From positions 1 to 43,765 of the forward strand of contig CAKVIS010000011.1 in NCBI GenBank assembly GCA_934754415.1: a stretch of DNA of 43,765 nt, written 5' to 3'. This document shows, one piece after another, positions 1-9,800 of the stretch; the first letter of the stretch is position 1, and the number at the start of each line of letters is the position of its first letter. Source of the stretch: an uncultured Bulleidia sp. (GTDB taxonomy: Bacteria > Bacillota_I > Bacilli_A > Erysipelotrichales > Erysipelotrichaceae). Under the pieces are notes generated by a model. That model was not told where the DNA came from. It was given only the letters and a program-made list of their open reading frames with translations, and did no database searches. The position numbers and the translations under genes are program-made.

Positions 1-149
1 AGTCTCTTACGACTCGTTTCTTAAACAATTGACGTTGTTTGTGTTCTAATCTTTCTGTTCAGTTTTCAAAGATCTCTGCACAATTCAAAACTCTTAAGCG
101 TTTACTTAAGTCTCTCTAATGCTTGATTAGTGAGGTGTTTCGTTTGAGC
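1..149 (-). other. rRNA operon leader (upstream of a 16S gene beyond the left edge)
   Basis: Read on the minus strand this stretch contains TCTTTGAAAACTGAACAG (56-75), the boxA/processing-type sequence that precedes 16S and 23S genes in Bacillota, and a short hairpin with two CTTAAG arms (93-98 and 105-110). A strong promoter lies just behind it and no gene is encoded here, so it most likely leads into a 16S gene to the left of position 1. The rRNA gene itself is not visible. Confidence 0.7.
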
Positions 150-155
150 TTTCTT

Positions 156-183
156 AGTATACCATTTTGCAAACTTTTGTAAA
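156..183 (-). promoter_or_regulatory. Promoter of the rRNA operon
   Basis: Minus-strand TTTACA (178-183) and TATACT (156-161) are separated by 16 bp. Transcription would start near 149 and run into the rRNA leader. Confidence 0.6.
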
Positions 184-243
184 GTACTTTTTTCATATTT
201 TGAAATTATTTTCTGTGTAAGCGTTATCTTTTTCTTACTTCTA

Positions 244-268
244 AAAGGAGCATTTGAAATGCCCCTTT
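244..268 (-). terminator. Hairpin at the end of the glmS-lipoprotein transcript
   Basis: A 12-bp stem (244-255 with 257-268) with a very small nominal loop overlaps the lipoprotein stop codon. On the minus strand one pair is G-U. The U-tract is short, so termination may be incomplete; on the plus strand it is also followed by a T-rich run. Confidence 0.5.
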
Positions 269-1097
269 ATTTTGAATATATATACTTTTTTATTATCAGT
301 TTATCACTGTTACTTTCTTTTATTTTGCACTTTATCAACAGTCCATTATCATCATAGGTATCATAATGTCTTTCAGTTTCTTTTCCATCAGAATCAGTAT
401 AAATATTTGTTACTACATTATTGACCAGATCTCCTCTTAATAAGGTTGTTTTCTTTGATTTTCCTGTTTCATCTTTTTCAATAATAACATCCGGTAAATG
501 ACCGTTTGTATTTCTTTGGTAGACAATATCTGAGAGTTCTGTACCTTCCAAAGTTACTTCTTTTAGCTCAAGTATGTTTCCATTTAGATCAAAGGTTGTT
601 TTTATTATTTTATCTGCTTCTGTCTTTTCACATATATTACCATAGGTATCTCTTATATTGGATTGTGGAAGAATATTTCCCTGACTATCCTGGTCCTGCC
701 ATGAACCATCTTCCTGTTTAATACTTTTTGTAAGTAGTATCCCGTTTGAGTCATAAGAATCAACCGCTGAAACCTCTGTTTCAGAATATGTCAGCTTTTC
801 ATCATATGCAAAACTCAAATCATCATTTTCTAATACATAAGATACTCTTTCTTTACAATTTCCTTTTGTATCATAACTGATAATTTCTTTATTGTCAGGT
901 TGCTTCCTTTTAAGATTTTTTTCTTCTCCCTCTTCTATGCAATAGGTATCAACCTCCATAGACCTGTATCCCAAATGGGTTACCTGCTTTCCGGTATCCA
1001 TTTCAGGATTCATATACTCACGCTCCTCTATCACTGGATCTGATGCACAGCTGCATAATAGAAGAGGAATAGTTCCTAATACTAAAAGTTTTTTCAT
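267..1097 (-). CDS. Lipoprotein with YD/RHS-like short repeats
   Basis: 276 residues. The N terminus (Lys-Lys, then a hydrophobic stretch ending LLLCSC) is a lipoprotein signal, with Cys17 the likely lipidated residue, so the protein should sit on the outer face of the membrane. The rest contains about nine degenerate repeats of roughly 20 residues centred on D-x-x-G-N/D, for example YDTKGN, YDSNGI, DSQGNI, DTYGNI and FDLNGNI, resembling the YD repeats of RHS-type or MORN-like beta structures. The start lies 2 nt after the glmS stop, with GTGGAG at the end of glmS acting as ribosome site, so the two are cotranscribed and possibly translationally coupled. No enzymatic motif is visible and the function is unknown. 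The link with glmS may be only transcriptional. Confidence 0.75.
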   Translation of the reverse strand: MKKLLVLGTIPLLLCSCASDPVIEEREYMNPEMDTGKQVTHLGYRSMEVDTYCIEEGEEKNLKRKQPDNKEIISYDTKGNCKERVSYVLENDDLSFAYDEKLTYSETEVSAVDSYDSNGILLTKSIKQEDGSWQDQDSQGNILPQSNIRDTYGNICEKTEADKIIKTTFDLNGNILELKEVTLEGTELSDIVYQRNTNGHLPDVIIEKDETGKSKKTTLLRGDLVNNVVTNIYTDSDGKETERHYDTYDDNGLLIKCKIKESNSDKLIIKKYIYSK

Positions 1098-1099
1098 TT

Positions 1100-2941
1100 C
1101 TACTCCACTGTAACACTCTTGGCAAGATTTCTTGGCTTATCTACGTTTAAACCTTTTGCACAGCTGAGATAATATGCAAGTAGCTGCAAAGGTACAATTG
1201 CCAGAGAGGTTGTGAAATGTTCATCAGTTTTCGGAACATAAATAGTAAAATCAGCTGTATCTTCAATACTGTAATTACCATAGGTGGTCACTCCAACCAG
1301 ATAAGCACCTCTTGATTTTACTTCTACCATATTGGAACGAGTCTTTTCATACAATTCCTTCTGAGTACATACACCAATCACCAGAGTGTTATCTTCTATC
1401 AGAGAAATGGTGCCATGCTTTAATTCCCCTGCAGCATATGCTTCTGAATGAATGTAAGATATTTCTTTTAGTTTCAGTGATCCTTCCAGGGAAATAGCAT
1501 AGTCAATTCCTCTTCCGATAAAAAATGCATCTTTAGCATTTGCATATTTTGCAGCAAACCACTGAATTCTTTCTTTATCTTCAAGTATTTTTTCGATTTG
1601 CTGAGGAATCTTTTCCAATGCAGATATTTTTTCGCTGAGCTCATTTTCATCCAGAATATGGTGGATTTCAGAAAGTTTTAATGCGAGTACATACATGGCG
1701 ATAAGTTGCGCACTATACGCTTTTGTTGTTGCTACTGCAATTTCTGGGCCAGCCAGTGTATATAGCACATGATCAGCTTCTCTGGCTATACTTGATCCGA
1801 CAACATTAACGATGCCAAGTGTTAATGCACCAAGCTCCTTTGCTTCACGTAAAGCTGCCAGAGAGTCTGCTGTCTCACCAGACTGTGAAACGACTATCAC
1901 TAATGTCTCTTTCCCATGCAAAATAGGCTTTCTGTATCTGAATTCAGAAGCCAGTTCCACTCTGACAGGAATTCTGCAAAAATCTTCAAATACATATTGA
2001 GCACATACGCCCACGTGATACGCACTTCCACATGCCACTATCTGAATGTCTTTAACATTTTTTAATTCTTCATCAGAAATTTCTGCAGAGGAAATATCTA
2101 TTTTATGATCTTTCACAACTGAATTCAAAGTATCCTGTACTGCTCGAGGCTGTTCATGAATCTCTTTTATCATGAAATGTTCATACCCATTTCGTTCAGC
2201 TGCCTCTGCATCCCAGTTAACTCGAGTCTTTTCAACCTGCACTTCTTCTCTGTCGATGTTGTAGAAAGTAACTTTTCCCTTATCTAGTTCCGCAATCTGC
2301 ATATTGCCGATATAATATACATCTTTTGTATATTTCAATATGGCTGTCACATCACTGGCAAGATAACTTTCATCTCCTACAGTACCAATAATCATAGGAG
2401 CATCTTTCCTTGCTGCATATATCTTTTCCGGATACTCTTTAAACATTATAGCGAGGGCATATGTTCCTCTGATACGGGTCATAGCTCTTGCAATAGCATC
2501 AACCGGTCCCTCATTATATTTCTTAATATAGTAGTCAATTAATTTAATTGCTACTTCCGTATCTGTATCGGTATGAAATGTATACCCATGCTTTGCAAGT
2601 TTATCTTTTAATTCCTGATAATTTTCAATAATTCCGTTATGCACACCCACAACATTGTGATCATCACTGGCATGAGGATGCGCATTGTTTTCACTAGGTT
2701 CACCGTGTGTAGCCCATCTTGTATGCCCGATGCCACATGTGCCACTCATGGCATTGCCATTATCTGTCTTTTCTTCCAGAGCTTTTAATCTGCCTTTTGC
2801 TTTAACTATTTCAAAATCAGACGAACCGTTACGAATTGCAAGCCCTGAGGAATCATAGCCTCTGTATTCCAGTTTTTCCAATCCATCCAACAAAATATGA
2901 GCTGCTTGTTTTGTGCCGTTATATCCTGTAATTCCACACAT
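1100..2941 (-). CDS. glmS: Glutamine--fructose-6-phosphate aminotransferase (isomerizing)
   Basis: 613 residues, full length for the family. GlmS makes glucosamine-6-phosphate from fructose-6-phosphate and glutamine, the first step toward UDP-GlcNAc and peptidoglycan. The protein begins MCGITGY, so Cys2 becomes the N-terminal nucleophile of the class-II glutaminase domain (about 1-225, with HTRWATHG and HNGIIENY). Two SIS sugar-isomerase domains follow (about 290-600), and the C terminus ends LAKSVTVE as in canonical GlmS. AGGAG lies 8 nt before the ATG. The gap to rpoC is only about 100 bp and holds the rpoC terminator and a short promoter region. There is no room for a glmS ribozyme, so control must differ from that of Bacillus. 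Confidence 0.97.
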   Translation of the reverse strand: MCGITGYNGTKQAAHILLDGLEKLEYRGYDSSGLAIRNGSSDFEIVKAKGRLKALEEKTDNGNAMSGTCGIGHTRWATHGEPSENNAHPHASDDHNVVGVHNGIIENYQELKDKLAKHGYTFHTDTDTEVAIKLIDYYIKKYNEGPVDAIARAMTRIRGTYALAIMFKEYPEKIYAARKDAPMIIGTVGDESYLASDVTAILKYTKDVYYIGNMQIAELDKGKVTFYNIDREEVQVEKTRVNWDAEAAERNGYEHFMIKEIHEQPRAVQDTLNSVVKDHKIDISSAEISDEELKNVKDIQIVACGSAYHVGVCAQYVFEDFCRIPVRVELASEFRYRKPILHGKETLVIVVSQSGETADSLAALREAKELGALTLGIVNVVGSSIAREADHVLYTLAGPEIAVATTKAYSAQLIAMYVLALKLSEIHHILDENELSEKISALEKIPQQIEKILEDKERIQWFAAKYANAKDAFFIGRGIDYAISLEGSLKLKEISYIHSEAYAAGELKHGTISLIEDNTLVIGVCTQKELYEKTRSNMVEVKSRGAYLVGVTTYGNYSIEDTADFTIYVPKTDEHFTTSLAIVPLQLLAYYLSCAKGLNVDKPRNLAKSVTVE

Positions 2942-2970
2942 ATTTATAGACTCCTTTTCTTAATGCATGT

Positions 2971-2979
2971 ATTTTATCA
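2971..2979 (-). promoter_or_regulatory. Possible extended -10 promoter of glmS
   Basis: Minus-strand TGATAAAAT lies about 30 bp before the glmS start and downstream of the rpoC terminator. No convincing -35 box was found. Confidence 0.35.
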
Positions 2980-3008
2980 CAACGGCTCTTTCGTGTTTAT
3001 ACATGAGC

Positions 3009-3036
3009 AAAAAAAAGAGCCTCCTGAGAGACTCTT
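3009..3036 (-). terminator. Terminator of the rpoBC operon
   Basis: A 9-bp stem (3015-3023 with 3028-3036) with a 4-nt loop is followed on the minus strand by eight T. It lies directly after the rpoC stop. Confidence 0.92.
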
Positions 3037-3043
3037 AACAACC

Positions 3044-6000
3044 TTATTCATCAATTGATTCACTTGAGGAATTTACTACACTTTCAGGCATTTCCTTTGC
3101 GGAAGCACTTGCTGCTTCATATTCAGCGTTACGAATTTCACGTGCTTCTTTTAACTGAGCAGCACGTCTTTCGATTCTGCGTGATGTTTCACGATCAAAG
3201 TTTCTACCTGTTCCGGCAGGAATAAGTTTACCAATAATGACATTTTCCTTGATACCCTGCAGTTTATCTACCTTTCCACGAACAGCAGCTTCTGTTAAGA
3301 CACGTGTTGTTTCCTGGAAGGAAGCAGCAGATAAGAAGGAATCTGTTTCAACAGCAGATTTAGAGATACCCAGTAAGACAGGTCCGAACTTGGCAGGAGT
3401 CTTACCTTCATCTAATAATGTATCGTTGATTTCATTCATTCTTGCAAGAGAAAGTGTCTGACCTGCAGATAATCCAGAATCATTGCCTTCAAGAACAATT
3501 ACTTTCTTGAGCATCTGCTTAATCATTACTTCCAGGTGCTTATCGGAAATATCGATGGACTGAGCAGAGTATACCTTCTTAACTTCTTTCAGAATGTATT
3601 CCTGAACAGCTCTGACACCGGCAACTTCCAGTAATTCTTTAGGTGCAATCTGACCTTCTGTCAGTTTTTCACCAGCATGAACCTTTGTACCAACTTTAAT
3701 CCAGGAACGACGTTTCTGAGTTAAGTCACACTTATGTTCAATAGATTCTTTTTCGCCTGTAACAACGATGATTTCACCTGTTTTAGATTCCTGTTCACGA
3801 ACATCAGTGATTTCACCATCAATCTTGGCAATAACTGCAACACCCTTAGGTGTACGTGCTTCAAACAATTCTTCTACACGAGGAAGACCCTGTGTAATAT
3901 CACCGTTCTGAGTAGCAACACCACCAGTATGGAAGTTTCTCATAGTCAGCTGTGTACCAGGTTCACCAATAGCCTGAGCAGCCATGATACCTACAGCTTC
4001 ACCTTCTTCTACAAGGTTACCGGTTGCCATGTTCATACCATAGCACTTACGGCAGATACCTGTTGTAGATTCACATGTAAAGACATTACGGATATATGCT
4101 TTCTTAACACCGGCATTTACACACTTCTGAGCTAACTCATCAGTAATATATTCATCCGCATCGACAATGACTTCACCTGTTGTTGGATCAGTGATAGGCT
4201 GAGCTGTATAACGACCTACAATACGGTCAAAGAATTTTTCGATAATAGAGTTGTTCTTTTTATCAATAATATCTTCTACTAAGAATGCCTTATCTGTACC
4301 ACAGTCTTCTTCTGTGATAGTTACTTCCTGAGCAACGTCGACAAGTCTTCTTGTCAGATAGCCAGATTCAGCTGTCTTTAAGGCAGTATCTGTTAAACCT
4401 TTACGTACACCATGAGTACCGATAAAGAACTCGGATACGCTCATACCTTCACGGAAACAGGATGTGATAGGGACTTCGATAACGGAAGACTGGTATTCCT
4501 TCTTAGACTTGGACTGGTTAGGACGAGACATCAGACCACGCATACCGGCAAGCTGTGTAAAGTGGTTCTTGTTACCACGGGCACCGGATACAGCCATCAT
4601 GTTGATAGGGTTCATACGAGGTAAAGATGCCATCAGTGCATCACCGACTCTGTCCTTAATATCAGCCCAGATGCTCTGGTACGCTTTATCCCATTCCTGA
4701 AGAGTCAGCATACCTCTGTCTCTGAGCATATTTACCTGATCAGCTCTCTTACGACCTTCTGCAAGTAATTCTTCCTTACCAGGTGCGACTTTAATATCAC
4801 TTAAGGATACAGTCATACCAGCAAGTGTGGAATATAAGTAACCCATGTCTTTCAAAGCATCAAGAATGTCAGAAGTACCGTTGATATTGTACTTGTCGAA
4901 TACTGCGGCAATAACGTTACCTAAATCCTTCTTCTTGAATTCGCTATGAACCTTACGGCTGGCAATTTCTTTCTTGATATCTGTTCCAAATGGAACGAAG
5001 TCATCATTTGGAGTAACTTTTAAGTTATCTGCAGTTGCTTCGTTAACATATGGGAAATCTGCAGGGAATGCAGAGTTAAAGATAATCTTACCAACAGATG
5101 TTAATAAGTAACAGGAATTCTGATATTCATTGAAACAGGATTTGTTTACTGTCCATGCCGGTAAAGCAATACGGCTGTGTAAGTGAACTACACCTGTCTG
5201 ATAAGCCATCAATACTTCATCAGGATTCTTGAAGACATGTGCTTCATTATCACCATATCTTCTCCATCTTTCAGCTTCACGTTTTTCACCTAAAGCTTCC
5301 AGTCTGTCTGCTTTTTCATAGAATTCCTGAGCAGTTTCTTCCATGTTCAGATAGAAGTTACCTAAAACCAAGTCCTGTCCAGGAGTAACGATAGGCTTAC
5401 CATCCTTAGGACCCAGAATGTTGTTGGAACCAAGCATTAAGACTTCAGTTTCAGCTCTTGCCATTTCACTTAATGGAAGATGGACAGCCATCTGGTCACC
5501 ATCGAAGTCAGCATTGAAAGCTGGACATACTAATGGATGTACACGGATAGCCTTACCTTCTACAAGGATAGGGAAGAATGCCTGAATACCTAATCTATGC
5601 AGTGTAGGCGCACGGTTAAGGAATACTGGGTGATCGGCAATAACCTTTTCAACCACATCCCATACACGTGGATCTAATTTATTAATCAGTTTTTCAGCTG
5701 TCTTGGCATTTGTAGCAATCTGTTCATTGACTAACTGATTGATAACAAATGGTTTGTATAACTGAATGGCCATTTCTTTAGGCAGACCACACTGCCACAT
5801 TTTCAGATATGGACCAATAGCAATAACAGAACGTCCGGAGAAGTCAACACGTTTACCTAATAAGTTCTGACGGAAACGTCCCTGCTTACCCTTTAATGCA
5901 TGGGATAGAGACTTTAATGCTCTCTGTCCTGCACCTGTGATTGCCTTACTTCTTCTGCCGTTATCAATTAAAGCATCTACAGATTCCTGTAACATACGCT

Positions 6001-6853
6001 TTTCGTTCTGAACGATAATAGCAGGAGTACCTAATTCTAATAATTTCTTTAAACGGTTGTTACGAGTGATAACACGACGATATAAATCGTTCAGATCACT
6101 AGTTGCAAAACGTCCACCGTCCAGCTGTAACATTGGTCTTAAATCAGGTGGAATAACAGGAAGACGTGTCAGTACCATCCATTCAGGCTGGTTTGTGGAA
6201 TTCATGAAGGCCTCCACTGTTTCCAGACGCTTGATCAGTTTCTTACGTTTTTCGTTCTTGGCACCTTCTAATTCTTTCTGAATTTCTTCATATTCTTTCT
6301 GAAGATCTACCTGTTCAAGCAGTGTCTTTACTGCTTCAGCACCTGTAGCAGCAGTGAAAGATCCAGGCCCGTAAATAGCTGTCTTTTCACGGAATGTCTT
6401 TTCAGAAATAACTTCTTTATAAGCAAGATCTGTATCACCTGGATCAGTAACAATCCAGGATACAAAATATACAACTTCTTCCAGCTGTTTAGGTGGAACA
6501 TTGAGCAATAAGCTCATACGGCTTGGAGTACCACGAAGATACCAGATATGTGCAACAGGAGCAGCAAGATCAATATGTCCCATACGTTCACGACGTACAG
6601 AGGACTTTGTAACTTCTACACCACACTTATCACACTTAACACCCTGGTAACGAATCTTCTTGTACTTTCCGCAGGCACATTCCCAGTCCTTACTAGGACC
6701 GAAAATGCGTTCACAGAATAAACCATCTCTCTCAGGTTTCTGAGAACGATAGTTGATTGTTTCAGGCTTCTTAACTTCACCATAGCTCCATTCAAGGATT
6801 CTCTCTGGTGAGGCGAGTCCTATTTTGAATGCAGAGAAATTGTTAATGTTCAT
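3044..6853 (-). CDS. rpoC: DNA-directed RNA polymerase subunit beta'
   Basis: 1269 residues. This is the catalytic large subunit of RNA polymerase. Visible landmarks are the N-terminal zinc finger (CACGKY and KCDKCG, about 60-80), the Mg-binding active site NADFDGDQMAVH (about 450), the second zinc site with CESTTGICRKC, and the bridge helix/trigger-loop region including GEPGTQLTMRNFHTGG (about 963-978). The C terminus ends in a Ser/Glu-rich tail. The start is immediately after the rpoB stop (TAA directly followed by ATG), with AGGAGG in the last rpoB codons, so translation of the two subunits is coupled. The length is typical of Bacillota. Confidence 0.99.
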   Translation of the reverse strand: MNINNFSAFKIGLASPERILEWSYGEVKKPETINYRSQKPERDGLFCERIFGPSKDWECACGKYKKIRYQGVKCDKCGVEVTKSSVRRERMGHIDLAAPVAHIWYLRGTPSRMSLLLNVPPKQLEEVVYFVSWIVTDPGDTDLAYKEVISEKTFREKTAIYGPGSFTAATGAEAVKTLLEQVDLQKEYEEIQKELEGAKNEKRKKLIKRLETVEAFMNSTNQPEWMVLTRLPVIPPDLRPMLQLDGGRFATSDLNDLYRRVITRNNRLKKLLELGTPAIIVQNEKRMLQESVDALIDNGRRSKAITGAGQRALKSLSHALKGKQGRFRQNLLGKRVDFSGRSVIAIGPYLKMWQCGLPKEMAIQLYKPFVINQLVNEQIATNAKTAEKLINKLDPRVWDVVEKVIADHPVFLNRAPTLHRLGIQAFFPILVEGKAIRVHPLVCPAFNADFDGDQMAVHLPLSEMARAETEVLMLGSNNILGPKDGKPIVTPGQDLVLGNFYLNMEETAQEFYEKADRLEALGEKREAERWRRYGDNEAHVFKNPDEVLMAYQTGVVHLHSRIALPAWTVNKSCFNEYQNSCYLLTSVGKIIFNSAFPADFPYVNEATADNLKVTPNDDFVPFGTDIKKEIASRKVHSEFKKKDLGNVIAAVFDKYNINGTSDILDALKDMGYLYSTLAGMTVSLSDIKVAPGKEELLAEGRKRADQVNMLRDRGMLTLQEWDKAYQSIWADIKDRVGDALMASLPRMNPINMMAVSGARGNKNHFTQLAGMRGLMSRPNQSKSKKEYQSSVIEVPITSCFREGMSVSEFFIGTHGVRKGLTDTALKTAESGYLTRRLVDVAQEVTITEEDCGTDKAFLVEDIIDKKNNSIIEKFFDRIVGRYTAQPITDPTTGEVIVDADEYITDELAQKCVNAGVKKAYIRNVFTCESTTGICRKCYGMNMATGNLVEEGEAVGIMAAQAIGEPGTQLTMRNFHTGGVATQNGDITQGLPRVEELFEARTPKGVAVIAKIDGEITDVREQESKTGEIIVVTGEKESIEHKCDLTQKRRSWIKVGTKVHAGEKLTEGQIAPKELLEVAGVRAVQEYILKEVKKVYSAQSIDISDKHLEVMIKQMLKKVIVLEGNDSGLSAGQTLSLARMNEINDTLLDEGKTPAKFGPVLLGISKSAVETDSFLSAASFQETTRVLTEAAVRGKVDKLQGIKENVIIGKLIPAGTGRNFDRETSRRIERRAAQLKEAREIRNAEYEAASASAKEMPESVVNSSSESIDE

Positions 6854-9800
6854 TTACTCGCCCTCCTGATTTCCTTCTTCACTACCATCATCTACTCCGA
6901 CAATAGCTTCCGGAATATCTTCTTCATCAACACCGACTTCGATTTTAGCGGTTTCTTCACCAAACTTCTGACGAGATTTATCCATGGAGATTTCCTTGGA
7001 CAGCTCATCATTTTCCATAGCTTTCAAATCTGTTTCATTGCCTTCATCATCCAGCATACGTACATCTAAAGCCAAAGCCTGTAATTCATGTACCATAACT
7101 CGGAAGGATTCAGGGATACCTGGTTCAGGAAGATCCTGTCCCTTGATGATAGCTTCATATGTCTTTGTACGTCCAATGATATCATCAGATTTCACTGTTA
7201 AGATTTCCTGCAGAACATGAGAAGCACCATATGCTTCAAGAGCCCAAACTTCCATTTCTCCGAATCTCTGACCACCATTCTGTGCTTTACCACCTAATGG
7301 CTGCTGAGTAACTAAGGAGTAAGGACCTGTAGCACGAGCATGTAACTTATCGTCAACCATGTGTGCAAGTTTAATCATATACATGACACCGACAGAGATA
7401 CGTTCATCATACGCTTCACCTGTCTGACCATCATACAGAACATATTTACCATCACTGGAAACATTTGCTTCCTTCATGATGTCATATAGATCTTCATTGG
7501 ATACACCATCGAATACCGGTGTAGCAAACTTCACACCCAGTTTTCTTGCGGCCATACCAAGATGTAACTCTAATACCTGTCCGATGTTCATACGTGAAGG
7601 AACACCGAATGGGTTCAGCATGATATCGATTGGAGTACCATCTGCTAAGAATGGCATATCTTCAACCGGATTAATACGGGAAATGACACCCTTGTTACCA
7701 TGACGTCCAGCCATCTTATCACCTTCACGGATCTTACGTTTCTGAACGATGTAGACCTTAACCACCTGGTTAACACCTGCAGGTAATTCAGCATCATCTT
7801 TTCCGCTGAAGACACGTACACTGTGGACAATACCAGCACCACCATGAGGTACCTTTAAGGAATTGTCACGAACTTCACGGCTCTTTTCACCGAAGATAGC
7901 TAATAACAGTTTTTCTTCAGGAGATACTTCGGACTGTCCCTTTGGAGTAACTTTACCAACAAGGATGTCGCCTTCCTTAACTTCTGCACCAACCATGACA
8001 ATACCTCTGGCATCCAGATTCTTGCATGCATTTTCAGAAACGTTAGGAATATCTCTTGTAATTTCTTCAGGACCGAGTTTTGTAGAACGACACTCAATCT
8101 TGTACTCTTCAATATGTACAGATGTATATACATCATCGTACTGCATACGTTCAGACATGATGATAGCATCTTCATAGTTGTAACCATGCCATGTCATGAA
8201 AGCAACCAGAACATTCTGTCCAAGAGCAAGTTCCCCATTGTACATGGATGGACCATCCGCAAGGATATCACCACGTTCTACTCTTTCACCATCCCATACA
8301 ATCGGTCTCTGGTTTAAGCATGTAGAAGCGTTGGATCTGCGATACTTAGTGAAATCATATGTCTTTTCAGTACCATCATCCTGTTTGATAACGCACTTTG
8401 TTGCATCTACATAGGTAACTACACCAGGAGCAGTTGCTACACAAGCCGCACCGGAGTCACGTGCAATAGCATGTTCCATACCTGTTGCTACAAAAGCACT
8501 GTGAGGGTCTAATAATGGAACAGCCTGACGCTGCATGTTGGCACCCATCAAGGCACGTGTACAGTCATCGTTTTCGAGGAATGGTACGCAGGCAGTCGCA
8601 ACAGATACAATCTGACGAGGAGAAATATCGGCATAGTCAACATCTTTAGCGTTAACCATCATTGTTTCACCCTTAATTCTTGCAACAACCTTATCACCAT
8701 TTAAGTGGTTGTCTTTAATTTCGTTGGCCTGAGCAATAACGTGATCATATTCTTCATCTACAGCCATGTACTGAATATCATCAGTTACTTTTCCATCAAT
8801 AACCTTTCTGTAAGGTGTTTCGATAAAACCATATTCATTTACCTTGGCATAAGATGTCAGGTAAGAGATAAGACCGATGTTAGGTCCTTCAGGTGTTTCG
8901 ATAGGACAGATACGACCATAGTGAGAGTTATGAATATCACGTACTTCAAAGCTTGCACGTTCACGTGTTAAACCACCAGGACCCAATGCAGAGATACGTC
9001 TCTTATTGGACAGCATAGCCAGAGGGTTTTCCTGATCCATGAACTGTGATAGCTGAGAAGATGAGAAGAACTCTTTAATTGCACTTGTTAAAGGACGGAT
9101 ATTTGTTAATGCTTTTGGTGTTAAACCAGCAACTTCAGTAATAGACATTCTTTCTTTTACTGCTCTTTCCATACGGGATAAACCAATACGGAACTGGTTC
9201 TGGATCAATTCACCAACAGTACGGATACGACGGTTGGATAACATATCGATATCATCCTGTGTACCAATACCATCCAGCATTGTTAATTCATAGTTAAATA
9301 AAGCGTACATATCAGGAATTGTAATGGTATGCTTATCATTTAATGGATCGATACCAATCAGGCGTACCGGATAGCCTTCTTCAGCCTTAACTGTAATTTC
9401 CTGAACACAAGCACCAATGAGCCATGCGGAAACCTTTTCGTTTTCCATAACTCTCTTGACAATTTCGCTTTCTACAGCTGCAGAGAGTTTACCTGGTTCA
9501 TTGTCTTCGTCATAACGTTCTACATAAAGTTCGTCATCTTCATTAGTGATGTCTTTACCCTTAACTGTAAAACGTCCAATTTCATATAAACGGGAACCCA
9601 GGTTTAATACTGCATTAACATTATCATTTGTCAGCTTAACTTCCTGCGCAATGATACCGCCATATACTGTAACTTCCTCAAATTCCTTCGCAATCGCCTT
9701 AACATCTTCAAGTGTTAATACTGTACCTGCTTCCAGTTCTGTAGCGGCACTGTTTCCATCCAGATCTGTCGCAAGAATTCTTCCTACCAGAGCATTTGTC

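Noticed and set aside
2942..3043. glmS ribozyme upstream of glmS
   Set aside because: Only about 100 bp are available, partly filled by the rpoC terminator, and no ribozyme core sequence is seen.
3734..4135. 133-codon plus-strand frame within rpoC
   Set aside because: Antisense to the conserved C-terminal part of rpoC; composition is not protein-like.
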